Origin: Punctularia strigosozonata HHB-11173 SS5
Lineage: Eukaryota; Basidiomycota; Agaricomycetes; Corticiales; Punctulariaceae
Reading direction: 5' to 3'
Assembly: GCF_000264995.1 (NCBI RefSeq)
Contig: NW_006767451.1
Coordinates: 366,502-430,501 of the forward strand
DNA: 64,000 nucleotides
Shown: piece by piece, positions 1-9,438 of the stretch
Layout: each line of letters begins with the position of its first letter
Position numbering within the stretch: the first letter of the stretch is position 1
Position numbers and translations under genes: made by a program
Notes under the pieces: model-generated
The model's database searches: none
Seen by the model: only the letters and a program-made list of their open reading frames with translations
Told to the model about the DNA's origin: nothing

Positions 1-1150
1 TAGGGACAGCGGCCCCCTCAGCTGGGGTGGATGTGGTACTGGATGAGGAGCCTGGCTCTGCCGAAACGGGAGGTGTGGTACTAGAGGAGGGGGCGGACTC
101 AGGTCCAGACGCGGACGATGCCGGTGCCGCTGCCTGCTCTTCCGGGCTCTCGACGGGCAAGAACGGGCCCCAGTGTCGCTGGCGCAACAGATATCGCAGG
201 TTGTAGACGTGTATCCGCGCGCGGCGCCGGACGCGCTTCTCAAGCAGGCTCCGGGGGCTCTCCTCGTCCTCGCTCCCGTCCGGCTTCTTCACGCTCCGCA
301 CGTGTGCGGGGAGGATGAAGCCCGTGCAGGCTACCATGCGGTAGAAGTCGCGGCCGGCTTGGCTCGTGTGGAACGCGTCGTCGAACTTGTGCCGCGCGCC
401 GTCGGCGTCGGCGAGGACGGCGTTGAGCGCGGGTGGGTAGCCCTTGCGTCCGTCTAAGAGGATGGAGGCGAGCCAGGGAACGTTCGAAGACGACGGAGCT
501 GCGGGCATGAGCGGGGGCTGTGATAGGGCGTGTAGGTCGGGGAGGAAGATGGGATACTTGTTGTAGGAGAGCGGGGCGAGATCGGGAGGGGATGATGAGT
601 CGGAGGAGTCGGAGGGGGATTGATATTTGACGCCCCAGGAGACGAAAGGGGTACTGGTGAGTAGGGTAGATATAAGCGCACTGAGGGTGACGGCGAGAGC
701 GGAGTCGGTCTCCTGACGGGGGGGCGCGTCGGACCGAGTGGATGCGTATAGGTTCTCCTCCTCTGTGGTGGCTGCTGGAGGTACCATACGCGTAAGATAT
801 TTCTCTGCTTGTATCCGTGCCCGGTACTGTGCACCCCAGTTCCATAGCTTTGGGAGGTTGCTGTTGGCCATTGGTGTCGGTCCGTCCGTCGCTGCCGCAT
901 CCTGGCTCCGTTCTGGAGGGCCGCCGTCGGGATAGACCAATCTCAAGGCTCCATTCAACCTTGGATCATCAAACTTGGCGAGGAATATCTGGCGCCAGAG
1001 ATGGTGATCTTCAGCCTGGTATACCAGATTTCGAAAGCGACGGCAGGTGGAAGCCAACGTCGAGATAACGGATGGCTCGTGGGCAGCTGCAGCGGTCACT
1101 AACGTCAGCTCGACGATTTCCGAAGGCAACGAGAATATCGTAGCCGCCAT
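1..1150 (-). CDS. F-box-type protein, 3' end beyond the window
   Basis: Reading frame open without a stop from the ATG at 1150 to the window edge, 383 codons seen. The N-terminus looks like an F-box: a short helix with LPSEIVELTL, then STCRRFRNLV, then LWRQIFLAKFDDPR, a pattern I know from large Agaricomycete F-box families. F-box proteins are expected to bind Skp1 and present substrates to an SCF ubiquitin ligase; the partner and substrate cannot be read from sequence. Downstream come Ser/Pro-rich linkers and a charged helix (RRRARIHVYNLRYLLRQRHW). There is no intron in the visible part. It is transcribed away from the next F-box gene, with about 370 bp between them. The start was chosen as the first ATG in the frame that precedes the F-box. 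Confidence 0.65.
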   Translation of the reverse strand, partial: MAATIFSLPSEIVELTLVTAAAAHEPSVISTLASTCRRFRNLVYQAEDHHLWRQIFLAKFDDPRLNGALRLVYPDGGPPERSQDAAATDGPTPMANSNLPKLWNWGAQYRARIQAEKYLTRMVPPAATTEEENLYASTRSDAPPRQETDSALAVTLSALISTLLTSTPFVSWGVKYQSPSDSSDSSSPPDLAPLSYNKYPIFLPDLHALSQPPLMPAAPSSSNVPWLASILLDGRKGYPPALNAVLADADGARHKFDDAFHTSQAGRDFYRMVACTGFILPAHVRSVKKPDGSEDEESPRSLLEKRVRRRARIHVYNLRYLLRQRHWGPFLPVESPEEQAAAPASSASGPESAPSSSTTPPVSAEPGSSSSTTSTPAEGAAVP

Positions 1151-1516
1151 ATTGGCAGCTAAGCAGAATAACAAAGGTCTGTCTGAGTATTTGCAGGACG
1201 AGTAGTGCAAAATACAAAGAATAGAGGTTGAAATTGAATCGCAAGCTGACTGATCGTCCGTTGCCCCGTGTGAACGCGAGCTTCGGTTCAAGCTTGCTCT
1301 TAACGGTCGTTGTCCCCATCAAGCTGATTGTCATATCCTTCGTTAACACACCCCAAGGGGACAATCGTACACGTCCTAGCAAACAATCGGGAAAACATCG
1401 ACTTGAATACAATTCAGATCGCTCACATATACCTGCAGCGACAGACGCTGTGAATACAAGTCAGTGAGATGTAGTCACATCGTGGGTCCATCTAGACAAT
1501 GATTTGCGCGTTAGAT
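1151..1516. promoter_or_regulatory. Divergent intergenic region between two F-box genes
   Basis: It lies between the start codons of the minus-strand gene ending at 1150 and the plus-strand gene starting near 1517. I see no gene here and no convincing TATA box. Confidence 0.3.
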
Positions 1517-3175
1517 ATGTCATATCATAGGTCTTCTTGTCAGTCTTCGGATGAATCTTCGACCTCGCAAGGTGTAGCAGTCAACGCAGAGGCGCAGATA
1601 CTGGAGCACGATACGGACCCCGTACAATCCCTCGACGATCGTATCAAGTGTCTCGGTCTCTCTACCGGTAACGAGCTTCGCCGCCAGAAGAATTCTTTAC
1701 TGCCTGTCAACCATCTACCTCCCGAGATCCTCCTCGACGTATTCTTCTATCACCGAGACGATCACACTTGCTTCGGTCCTCAATGGGTCAAGATCTCTCA
1801 TGTATGCTCCTTCTGGCGTGAAACCGCCCTTTCGAGTGCCCGCTTGTGGAACGTGCCTGATCTACTTTAACCCGAGCTAGCTGTGGAAATGTCGCGAAGA
1901 TCCCGAGGGACTGCGCTCCACGTTCGTTCTTCGCCGAGCAAGAGGTCTTTTTGCCTCAACATCGGCTATATATCGCGTTTAGATCGTTCGTCACCAATTG
2001 CTTCGATCGATATGTCCTCCACACAGTCCTCGGCGATCCCAGCAATGCTCTGTGCTCGTCCTGGCCAGCTGTCCCAGCTGAAGGAGATAGCAATCGACTC
2101 GTTAGAGACGGGAGGTCAAATTCAAGAAGCCCTGACCGATCGCTATCCTGCCCTCGAGATCATCCGTTTACGCCGATGCAACGCCCCTTGGGACTGCCCG
2201 TTGTTTACCACCCCAGTCAATCTGCGCGAGATATACGTATATTCCCCCAACATCATTAAAGGACGATTTAATCGCGTCGTCCGCCTGCTACGAAAGCATC
2301 CAAACCTGGAGCATCTCGCGCTGACTCGAGCCCTGCCCGAGGTGAACCTGGCGCGCCATCCTCGAGATGCGGGTCTTTGTCTGCAACTCCCTAATCTCAT
2401 TTCCCTGTCCATCACCGACGACGTGACTGTAATGGATGCACTCATCGTGACGCTCAGCCTCGAGCTCCCTAAGCTACGCCACTTTCACTTTAACGTCGTG
2501 CGGAGCGAGGAAGGGCCCGACTACGCGTACACTCAGAGCTCTAACTTGATCGCTTGCACTCGCTGGGCCTTGGCCCACGCTCGCGGGATCAAAAATTCCA
2601 CGCTGTCGGTCACATTCGACGCACAGATCAGGATCCTGTGCGGAGCGCCGAGCAGTCCCCAGTTAGTTCGCGCGCTGTGGCCGACATGCGAGACCCCTCA
2701 AGAGCTACAGCTCGCCCACGCCTGGCTCGTCGCAAGCTTCGGGCATACGTTCGGCGAGCTCGCGCCCTCATTACTTGAGCTTCACTTCGGCGAGCAGATC
2801 TCCGATATCAGGTCGGGAGATTGGAGACGGATGCTGTGCGAAATGACCCAAGTGCGGACCGTGGAGCTCCACATGGGCGGGCGTCTTCCCGTCAGTTTCC
2901 TGCAATCTCTCGCAGACTTTGACGAGAAGAAAGCGCGGCTGCTTCCTCGCCTCGAGATCCTCGTCATAAGCGGCGTCTATCTCGGAAACTTCTCTGCCCC
3001 GCACCACGCTCGCACGATCGACGACCTCCTGGCCGCATTGAAGCGCCGCGCTCGCGACGGCGTGTTCGAGCGGCTGTATGTTACGGAGGAGTTGAAGGAA
3101 GGGGACGAATGGATCAGGAATAGATTGGAAGATGCGATTTCATGGCCGGACCCGAGTCCCTCGAACCCAGGGTAG
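1517..3175 (+). pseudogene. F-box/LRR-like protein with one in-frame stop
   Basis: Single-exon F-box gene. Linker helix DDRIKCLGLSTGNELRRQKN, F-box LPPEILLDVFFY to HVCSFWRETALSSARLWN, then a long leucine-rich tail, ending at 3175. A TAA at 1868-1870 interrupts the frame. The same frame reopens at once with PELAVEMSRRSRGTALHV. The paralog starting at 62699 reads DLLYPELAEETVRRSRGTTL at this point, so a Tyr codon has become a stop. The 5' part alone would give a roughly 117-residue F-box fragment without the substrate-binding tail. The start is set at 1517 (MSYHRSSC) because the paralogs begin similarly; an ATG at 1499 is also possible. It could be a recent pseudogene, a read-through gene or a sequencing error. 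Confidence 0.7.
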
Positions 3176-3600
3176 TGCCTGCCGCTACTGCTGGAAGGCT
3201 CCGGCCCCAGCCCACACGGACTTCGGCGCTGTGATAGAGCGGTTGGACCGCATCAACGGGACGCTGGAGCGGATCGGGGGGTCCATCGCGGAGATGGTCC
3301 TCCGCCTGTCCGCGCTCACTCAGATGGCCGGTGTGTGCATCGGCCTGTTGAGCGCCGACCTTCAAGACCGCTGGCCGGCCGCCTTCCAGGCCTACCAGCG
3401 AGAGGAGCGGCACCTCCGCCAGACAAAGTGCTTGAACAAGCAGGCTCGGTCCAGGGCATAGTTGGACAAGGGGGCGCGTCCCCGAAGAGCGAGGGCGAGA
3501 GCAGCGGCGACGACGACGGAGGTCGCTCGGGCCCACCCTCAATTCCTGACTCGAGAACACGGTGTTCCTAAGAAAAGATGACAAGATTTTCATGATCCTT
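3176..3600 (+). other. Possible coding remnant after the F-box gene
   Basis: Just after the F-box stop, another frame runs from 3132 to 3461 and contains a heptad-like stretch (VIERLDRINGTLERIGGSIA) that looks like an amphipathic helix. A third frame then continues acidic and Ser-rich to 3571. This could be a decayed gene end or chance in GC-rich DNA. I do not recognise a family. Confidence 0.2.
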
Positions 3601-3706
3601 GATGAGATTGCATCACTCAGAGCTAGCGCTATCTTCTGTACTTGACGAGGAACGGTGTACTATACATCGCACACGGCGATAATGCGGTAAGAAAAGGCGC
3701 TAGACC

Positions 3707-3776
3707 GTTGCTAATAAAGAGTTCTGTAGCTCGCACTCGATGTTGCTGATAAAGAGTTCTGTAGCTCGCACTCGAT
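3707..3776. repeat. 35-bp tandem duplication
   Basis: Two head-to-tail 35-bp units, 3707-3741 and 3742-3776, differ at one base. Each contains the core AGTTCTGTAGCTCGCACTCG. They sit just 3' of the minus-strand F-box gene that ends at 3789. Confidence 0.9.
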
Positions 3777-3788
3777 GTGACCATTAGA

Positions 3789-5513
3789 TCATAATTTCCT
3801 GCCAAGGTCATCAACACCCCAGATGACCCTACACGGCGTATCCCTCAGATAGCTGTCAACTGAGGGGCTGAAAGATCTGGAGGCTGCACAGAAGTACACG
3901 TTTCGAAGCTTGCTCGTGCTCACGCGGCGCTTGAGGCATCCGAGTAAGTCATCGAGGAGGACATAAAAAAGAGGGATTGAAACGAGGGTTTCGAGATTCG
4001 GAAGCAACGGCTCTGTTCCTTCCTCGTGATTTGCCAGTTCCTGCATGAACGATAGCGGGATGTGTTCCGAGTCCTCAAATCGCACAACGCGCACTTGTGA
4101 CATGCCGCCGAGTGTTGAGCGCCAGTGATCTTGTGTAGGGTTGAAATGCCCCCTGATGGATATGAAGAGTGACGAGGGAGAGAGCTCCGCGAGCAGATGC
4201 TTGGTAGATATAATAGATTGACGATATAATGCCTCTCTGTCGGCTCGTTCTCTATAGAAATCGCCCAAACCAGTCGATGGCCATAGGAAGTCGATGAGCG
4301 GTTCGATATCTAAGCCAGGTTCTCCGACGCAGCATGCAACGCGGTCCCGATCGTCGTAGCGAAGTGCAAGGTTCAGTGGTGCAGAGCGAGCGGCGTGCGT
4401 GAAAACAGCGCTCGTCAATGCTCGTAACGGTGCAAGAGCAGTTCGGCGACAAGTGCCGTCCAGTTGCACTTTCACGCGGCATTTGTCGGAAAGACGAATG
4501 CAGGAGAGGAAGTGTTGCAACTCGCGCGGATTTTGGTGAAGCGAAAGATACGTCAATTTCTGCAAAATTATTGGCTTCTGGCTGTCCTCCGATTCAATAA
4601 GTTCGTCTTCCTCAATGCGAATGGGTAGAGCTCGACGCAAGATGAGATATTCCAATTCTGGTTGTTGCCTCAAGAATGCCAGCACATCACGGAACGAGTG
4701 CTGTGTCTGGGGCCCTTCTAGCTCTGTCTGGAGGTCGAGCGTCCGCAACCGGACGGGCGTCAACAACAAGTCTGATGTCCACGATAACCAACATTGAGTC
4801 AAACTGAGATGCTCAAGACGAGGATATTGATCGGACCGGAATGCATCTTCCAGATTCTGGTAATGGTGGTCATCGTCGGTTGTGCTCGTCACTGACAGTT
4901 GCTGCAGGTAAGACAACTGTCCGGGATGGAAACACAGCACAGACGTGATAGTGTAGATGTTGGCGGTGAGATTGATCGTGTCAATACGAAGCGACGGTGA
5001 TAATGATAATAGTGCCATAGGTTCGATTTGCACATGGCAGCCATCATTCCAATAGAAATCTTCGTAATCGATATCGTCGGATGTGTTCATCGTCGGCGGG
5101 GGACGCGAGTATTGAACATGCAGCGGCGTTCCGCGGGCTCGCTTTATCATCTCCTCAGCCCATTCTGGAAATCGTAAATCCGGACTATCCCAGAGACTCG
5201 AGTTGGACAGCGCGACCTCCCGCCAGCGAAGGCAGACATGAGAAACAGCGGTCCAATCCAGTGCGGCAGTACTGAAATCGTTCCGGTATAGCAGGAAAAT
5301 GTTTTGGAGTATTTCGGGAGGCATTCGGTTGACTGGGATGTGAGCATTCCTCTGGCGGCGAAGGTCGCATAACTCAGCGACGAGCACGTCGATACGGGCG
5401 TCGAGGAGTCGGATCGCCTCTGGTATCCCTCTACCGTCTAAGTTGAGTGGCGATGAGGCGGAAATCGACGTAGTTTCTCCCAGACACCGACATGACGAGC
5501 AATGAGGTTGCAT
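3789..5513 (-). CDS. F-box/LRR-like protein (intact)
   Basis: Intronless gene of 574 codons. The start at 5513 was chosen over an upstream in-frame ATG (5687) because the protein then begins MQPHCSSCRC, matching MSPHCPSCRC of the paralog at 62699. Parts in order: a Cys-rich N-terminus (C-x2-C-x-C), a helix with DARIDVLVAELCDLRRQRN, an F-box (MPPEILQNIFLLYRND to HVCLRWREVALSNSSLWD, residues about 90 to 140), then a long tail with leucine-rich strands. The expected role is a substrate adaptor of an SCF ubiquitin ligase in cytosol or nucleus; the substrate is unknown. It is convergent with the interrupted F-box gene and divergent from the phosphatase-like gene at 5914. Confidence 0.8.
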   Translation of the reverse strand: MQPHCSSCRCLGETTSISASSPLNLDGRGIPEAIRLLDARIDVLVAELCDLRRQRNAHIPVNRMPPEILQNIFLLYRNDFSTAALDWTAVSHVCLRWREVALSNSSLWDSPDLRFPEWAEEMIKRARGTPLHVQYSRPPPTMNTSDDIDYEDFYWNDGCHVQIEPMALLSLSPSLRIDTINLTANIYTITSVLCFHPGQLSYLQQLSVTSTTDDDHHYQNLEDAFRSDQYPRLEHLSLTQCWLSWTSDLLLTPVRLRTLDLQTELEGPQTQHSFRDVLAFLRQQPELEYLILRRALPIRIEEDELIESEDSQKPIILQKLTYLSLHQNPRELQHFLSCIRLSDKCRVKVQLDGTCRRTALAPLRALTSAVFTHAARSAPLNLALRYDDRDRVACCVGEPGLDIEPLIDFLWPSTGLGDFYRERADREALYRQSIISTKHLLAELSPSSLFISIRGHFNPTQDHWRSTLGGMSQVRVVRFEDSEHIPLSFMQELANHEEGTEPLLPNLETLVSIPLFYVLLDDLLGCLKRRVSTSKLRNVYFCAASRSFSPSVDSYLRDTPCRVIWGVDDLGRKL

Positions 5514-5913
5514 TTCGTTATGGCTATGTGCCAGAGTGCCAAATGTTCGTTGTCCTTCCGAGCGCTGCAACGTAGGCGAGTGAGGTCCTCCAGCTATCCA
5601 CCATCCTTTCTCTACTTCTACTAACCGATTCGACCCGATTTTCGCAGATCCTTTGATTTCCTTGCGGTGGATGAGGGAACAGGTCAAGGGGCGCTGTCGA
5701 CGTACACGCTGCCAGCTGAACGTCGGGTTAGGGTCTCTTCTCGTTGGCGTCGCATTTTGATCAAAGGTTTCGCTTGACCTCCTCCCTTTTGCTCGACGAC
5801 CCGTCCAACTTCACGTACCTAAGCACCCTGGCAGCCCTTTCGCGCTGTCGCTTTTACGCCAGATCGTTTTAAGGGCAGGCGCCCGCCCACCCAGCTCCAC
5901 ACGTACTCGAATC
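5514..5913. promoter_or_regulatory. Divergent intergenic region
   Basis: 400 bp between the F-box start (5513) and the FCP1-like start (5914). It has CT-rich stretches, common in basidiomycete promoters. I see no clear TATA box and no gene. Confidence 0.3.
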
Positions 5914-7819
5914 ATGGGCAAACGCAGGCGACACAACCGGGACAATTGGTCAAACCCGTCCTCGAACGTTCACGGTGCCTCGGATGCGAGGTCTTTCAAT
6001 CGTGCTCACGACTCTGCTCGCGTCGAAAACCCCCCTCCTACATACGAGGGCCAGTCCAGCGCGGAGGAACGCGTCGCGGAGACCGGGCATGGAACGTATG
6101 CCGCCTTCGGAGACGAGTACGGGACGGAAGTTGTCGCTCGGAACACGCACTGGGAGACGAGCGCAATCGATCCTTATTATGACTACTACGACGCGAGCAC
6201 CGTGACCCATCAGAAGCGATCATATCATGATTACGCGTATTCCGACAGGCGTCCCACCCCTCCGCGTGCACCCTCTCCCCCTCTCACTCGCCCTCCTCAA
6301 ATCATGGTGGAGCAAAGACCTCGCTCTCCGACCCCTCCCCCTCCGCCTCGCTCCCCATCACCGACCTACCTCACCCTTGCCACCGTACCGACTATGACGC
6401 TCCCATCCCCTGCCGCGTCCCGCAAACTTCTCATTCTGGACCTGAACGGCTCGCTCCTTCTGCGCTCACGGTTCGCCTCCCGGCATCCTCCAGGTTTACA
6501 ACAACAACAAGGCCCGCAGGTGCGGAAGGTTCATCGACGGCCGTACCTCGAGACCTTTGTGAACTATCTCTTCGCGTCCGACACGCGCTCCTGGCTGGAC
6601 GTGATGGTGTGGAGCTCCGCACAGCCGCACAGCGTCGCCGACATGGTCGACAAGTGTTTCGGCGAGCGGAAGCACGAACTGATAGCGGTGTGGGCGCGGG
6701 ACACGCTCGGACTCAGCAGAGCGGATTATAGTACGCTTCCCCTCGCTCTTTGTACCACAGACCGGGACAATGACATTTTGTTCTTCGTATGCTTCTCTCT
6801 TTCTATGTATCTCCCTCGCTCCGTCACGCGTTTACGTATGTTGCACGTCCTCCGACGGACGGTAAGATCGCAAGTCGCAGACGACTAAGGACCTTGCGAA
6901 ACCGTGGAAGCTGGTCCCCTGGTTCCCGCGTCACGAACCTGCGGCTCCGGTGTCGAAGGCGTCGCAGGAATCCGGCTCCCAAGACGAAGAGGGTGGGATC
7001 CCCGGACTCGCGCTCGCGGACGCGGACGCGGACATCGAGGTCTTCCCGGAGTATCATTCCGCATTGACAACCGTGCTGTTGGACGACTCACCATTGAAGG
7101 CGCGGCTGCAGCCCTGGAACCACGTTTGCTTGAAGGAGTACGTCCAAGCAATGCGAAACCACGACCTCAAGGCGCTCGAGCAGGAAGCTTTGAAGAAGAC
7201 GTGGATGGAACGACGGGAGCAAGATGCGCACATTCCGGCCGAGGCTCAGTCGGGCTCAGTCGATGGCGAGGACGCCCAGTCGTCTTCCGCCTCGGTACCG
7301 GACGCCGAACCTCAATCACCGAGATCGACGACCCCTCCCCTAGGAGCTGAGGGGGGACTTGCTGGTGGCAGCAAACGAAAACGGCCAAGCCGCAAGGAGA
7401 AGCGCGATGCAGAGATCATTGCGCGATTTGCCAGTGGGGAGCCTCCAGTCGAGGAGGCGGAATTCGACCTCTCGCTGCTCGCCGTCATTGGCATCTTAGA
7501 CGCCATCAAGTGGGAGAGCAACGTGGCTGCTTGGATACGCGAGGGTGGCCTATGGGGCGCGTCGAGACCGGACGCTGCGATATCGAGAGGAACGGACGAA
7601 ATGGGGCTAAACCACCTCTCCGAACAGCTCCGGGCGGGTTCGGTAGCGACCACTCCGGCGCCCTTCCCCGGGAACGATGCGGAAACCTCGGCCACGGCGA
7701 GTGCCGTAGCAGCGCCTGTGTGGTTCGACAATCCGGAGGTTGTGCGGTATTGGGCGGCACGAGGGCGGGAAGCGTGCGAGGCGCTTGGGATCGAGGTCGC
7801 GCATGGCATCGAGGGATAG
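5914..7819 (+). CDS. FCP1/SCP-like HAD-fold protein (DLNG motif)
   Basis: Two exons, 5914-6730 and 6867-7819, 589 aa. The junction gives ADYNRKSQTTKDLAKPW, the expected FCP1-homology sequence. Parts: basic N-terminus (MGKRRRHNRD), Pro-rich low-complexity region to about residue 165, FCP1 homology domain (KLLILDLNGSLLLRS from residue 171; YLETFVNYLF; MVWSSAQPHSVADMVDKCF; TVLLDDSPLKARLQPWN), acidic linker, basic stretch SKRKRPSRKEKRDAE, C-terminal helices. The family usually removes phosphate from proteins such as the RNA polymerase II tail using a DxDx(T/V) loop. Here the loop is D176-L-N178-G-S, keeping the first Asp but with Asn for the second. It may be a specialised or inactive member. The basic stretches suggest the nucleus. 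Confidence 0.8.
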
Positions 7820-8054
7820 GGTCGTGAAGGCGGTATATAGTACCGCTCATTGCCTCTTGGTAACGCTCGGCATCCTCAATCAATGCGATGAAGGGCAAGG
7901 TGGAGTGTGATGGGACATGGGCTCCGGTTTATTCGTATGTACCGCTGGCCACGGATTCCAAGTGTATTGCAACTGTAGCTCCACTTCAGAATCGCGAGCA
8001 ATCTGAGTTATTAGCGCTTAAGCACCGGAAAAGAGAGCAAACCACCCCCATCGC

Positions 8055-8402
8055 TGTAATCACACAAGTGGGGTAACATGGTCACACTATGGATTGGAGC
8101 TAACTTACGTAACTGGAGACACCAGAGGCTGGTAGCAGATCCCCTGGGACAATGCTGGAGATGCTGTTGCACAAGGCAGGGAACATCTTAGTATATATAA
8201 AGAGAACTACAAAGAAAAATACACTCACCTGTCGCACAAGGCAGGGAACACCTGAGAGAACAAGTCTAAGGTGCCCTGGTGCAACAGGGAGACATATAAG
8301 TATGAGGTATGAGCCCATCAGCAGATCTGTGGCAGGTGTGATTGTCTGGGGTTTGACGATGTGATGGGGTGGGACTCAGAAGCAGCACAATACCCCCTTA
8401 CA
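8055..8402 (-). mobile_element. LTR-like relic (possible solo LTR)
   Basis: Block of 348 bp. Read on the minus strand it opens TGTAAGGGGG and closes with GATTACA, so the ends form a short TGTAA/TTACA inverted pair typical of LTRs. Inside it has a TATATATAAAG-like promoter motif and a repeated CACAAGGCAGGGAACA unit. No internal coding part is attached, so it would be a solo LTR, possibly Gypsy-like. The flanking bases do not form a clean target duplication, which suggests an old copy. The family call is tentative. Confidence 0.4.
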
Positions 8403-8528
8403 TCGTGTATCGGTACATTATAGAGGGATAACCTTCGGGGCCTCAAATCCGACATCCGGGACCTAATCCTATGAGCACGCGTCTGGACGCGTCCCGCTAA
8501 TGAAACACGTCGCACGTGACACTATCGA

Positions 8529-8535
8529 TATAAAT
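8529..8535 (+). promoter_or_regulatory. TATA box of the small conserved gene
   Basis: TATAAAT lies about 100 bp upstream of the ATG at 8634. This fits a short 5' leader. Confidence 0.5.
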
Positions 8536-8633
8536 ACGGCGCCGACGCAGCTCTACCTGTAGTCGCTGCTTTACCTTCGACTCCCATCATTGCAACATCA
8601 CTTCTCCTTCATTCTATAACTTACGTCGAAACC

Positions 8634-8992
8634 ATGGGTCAGGGCGACTATAAGGTGACTTCTTCCGGAACGAACTCTCAGGCGAGTATATTGCGTCCGC
8701 GCTTTAGTAGCCCCTATCCGCCTTCATGGCATCGATGCTGAAGCGGAGCGATTTTGCAGGGCAACCACTACTGCTCGCGGGACTACGGATCCAGCGCCAG
8801 CAACTCCAACTCGTACCACTATTCTAACACGTAAGCCATCCACCGTGCTCTCGCTTGCGCGCCCCAGCTTATGTTCGCGCTCCCAGCAACGGTTCCTATT
8901 ACTACTCGAACCCGAACGGGTCCACGTATTACAACAACGGAAGTGGTGGCTCGACGTACACGTCTTCGAGCGGCCACGTCACGAAGAAGTGA
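8634..8992 (+). CDS. Small conserved Ser/Tyr/Asn-rich protein
   Basis: Three exons, 8634-8681, 8760-8830 and 8887-8992, 74 aa. The protein reads MGQGDYKVTSSGTNSQ, then GNHYCSRDYGSSASNSNS, then repeats around SYYYSNPNGSTYYNNG, ending HVTKK. I recognise this as a small family seen in many fungi, of unknown function. It has no signal peptide or membrane segment and a single Cys. The first intron has a GC donor (CAG then GCGAGT). No GT site nearby keeps the frame, because the acceptor at 8759 demands phase 0. The second intron is canonical (GTAAGC to CCCAG). A TATA box lies at 8529. Confidence 0.85.
8682..8759 (+). other. GC-AG intron
   Basis: 78-nt intron beginning GCGAGT after CAG and ending TTTTGCAG. 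The exon frames on both sides fit only this GC donor. Confidence 0.75.
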
Positions 8993-9438
8993 AGGCCATC
9001 GAAACGAAGCGAATCTCGTGCTCCACTATCGGCGATGGATTTCGCGGTTCGCATAGCGGCCTACGTCTAGGTCTCGAGTCTGGAATGAAGGCTGTAGTCA
9101 TTGCTGGAATTTGGTCACAGCCATGTTGTTCAGTAGTTTTCTAGCCAATTACTGAATTACAGCACCACCGAAATGCGTGGCCAATTTGGTAAAGATAAAG
9201 CCGTCACAAAGGCAATGCCAGAGTACGTCAAAGGTCCCAGAAGCAGAAAAGATACATCGTGAGCACAGATGGTGGCATAGTGACACCGTTTAGGACGAAA
9301 TAAGGATACACGACTAGATCGAAAGGGTCGCTTCCGCGTTCGAGTACCCGATCGAAGTGTATGTGAGGTAGCGTTCCCAGGGTAGAAATGTGGTCCGTAA
9401 TCTGGAGGGCGAGGCAGCATCCTTCGACAGGAAGTCCG

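Larger units (their letters stand above)
7820..8633. other. Intergenic region holding an LTR-like relic
   Basis: 814 bp without a gene. It contains the LTR-like element at 8055-8402 and a TATA box at 8529-8535, about 100 bp before the next start codon. Confidence 0.5.
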
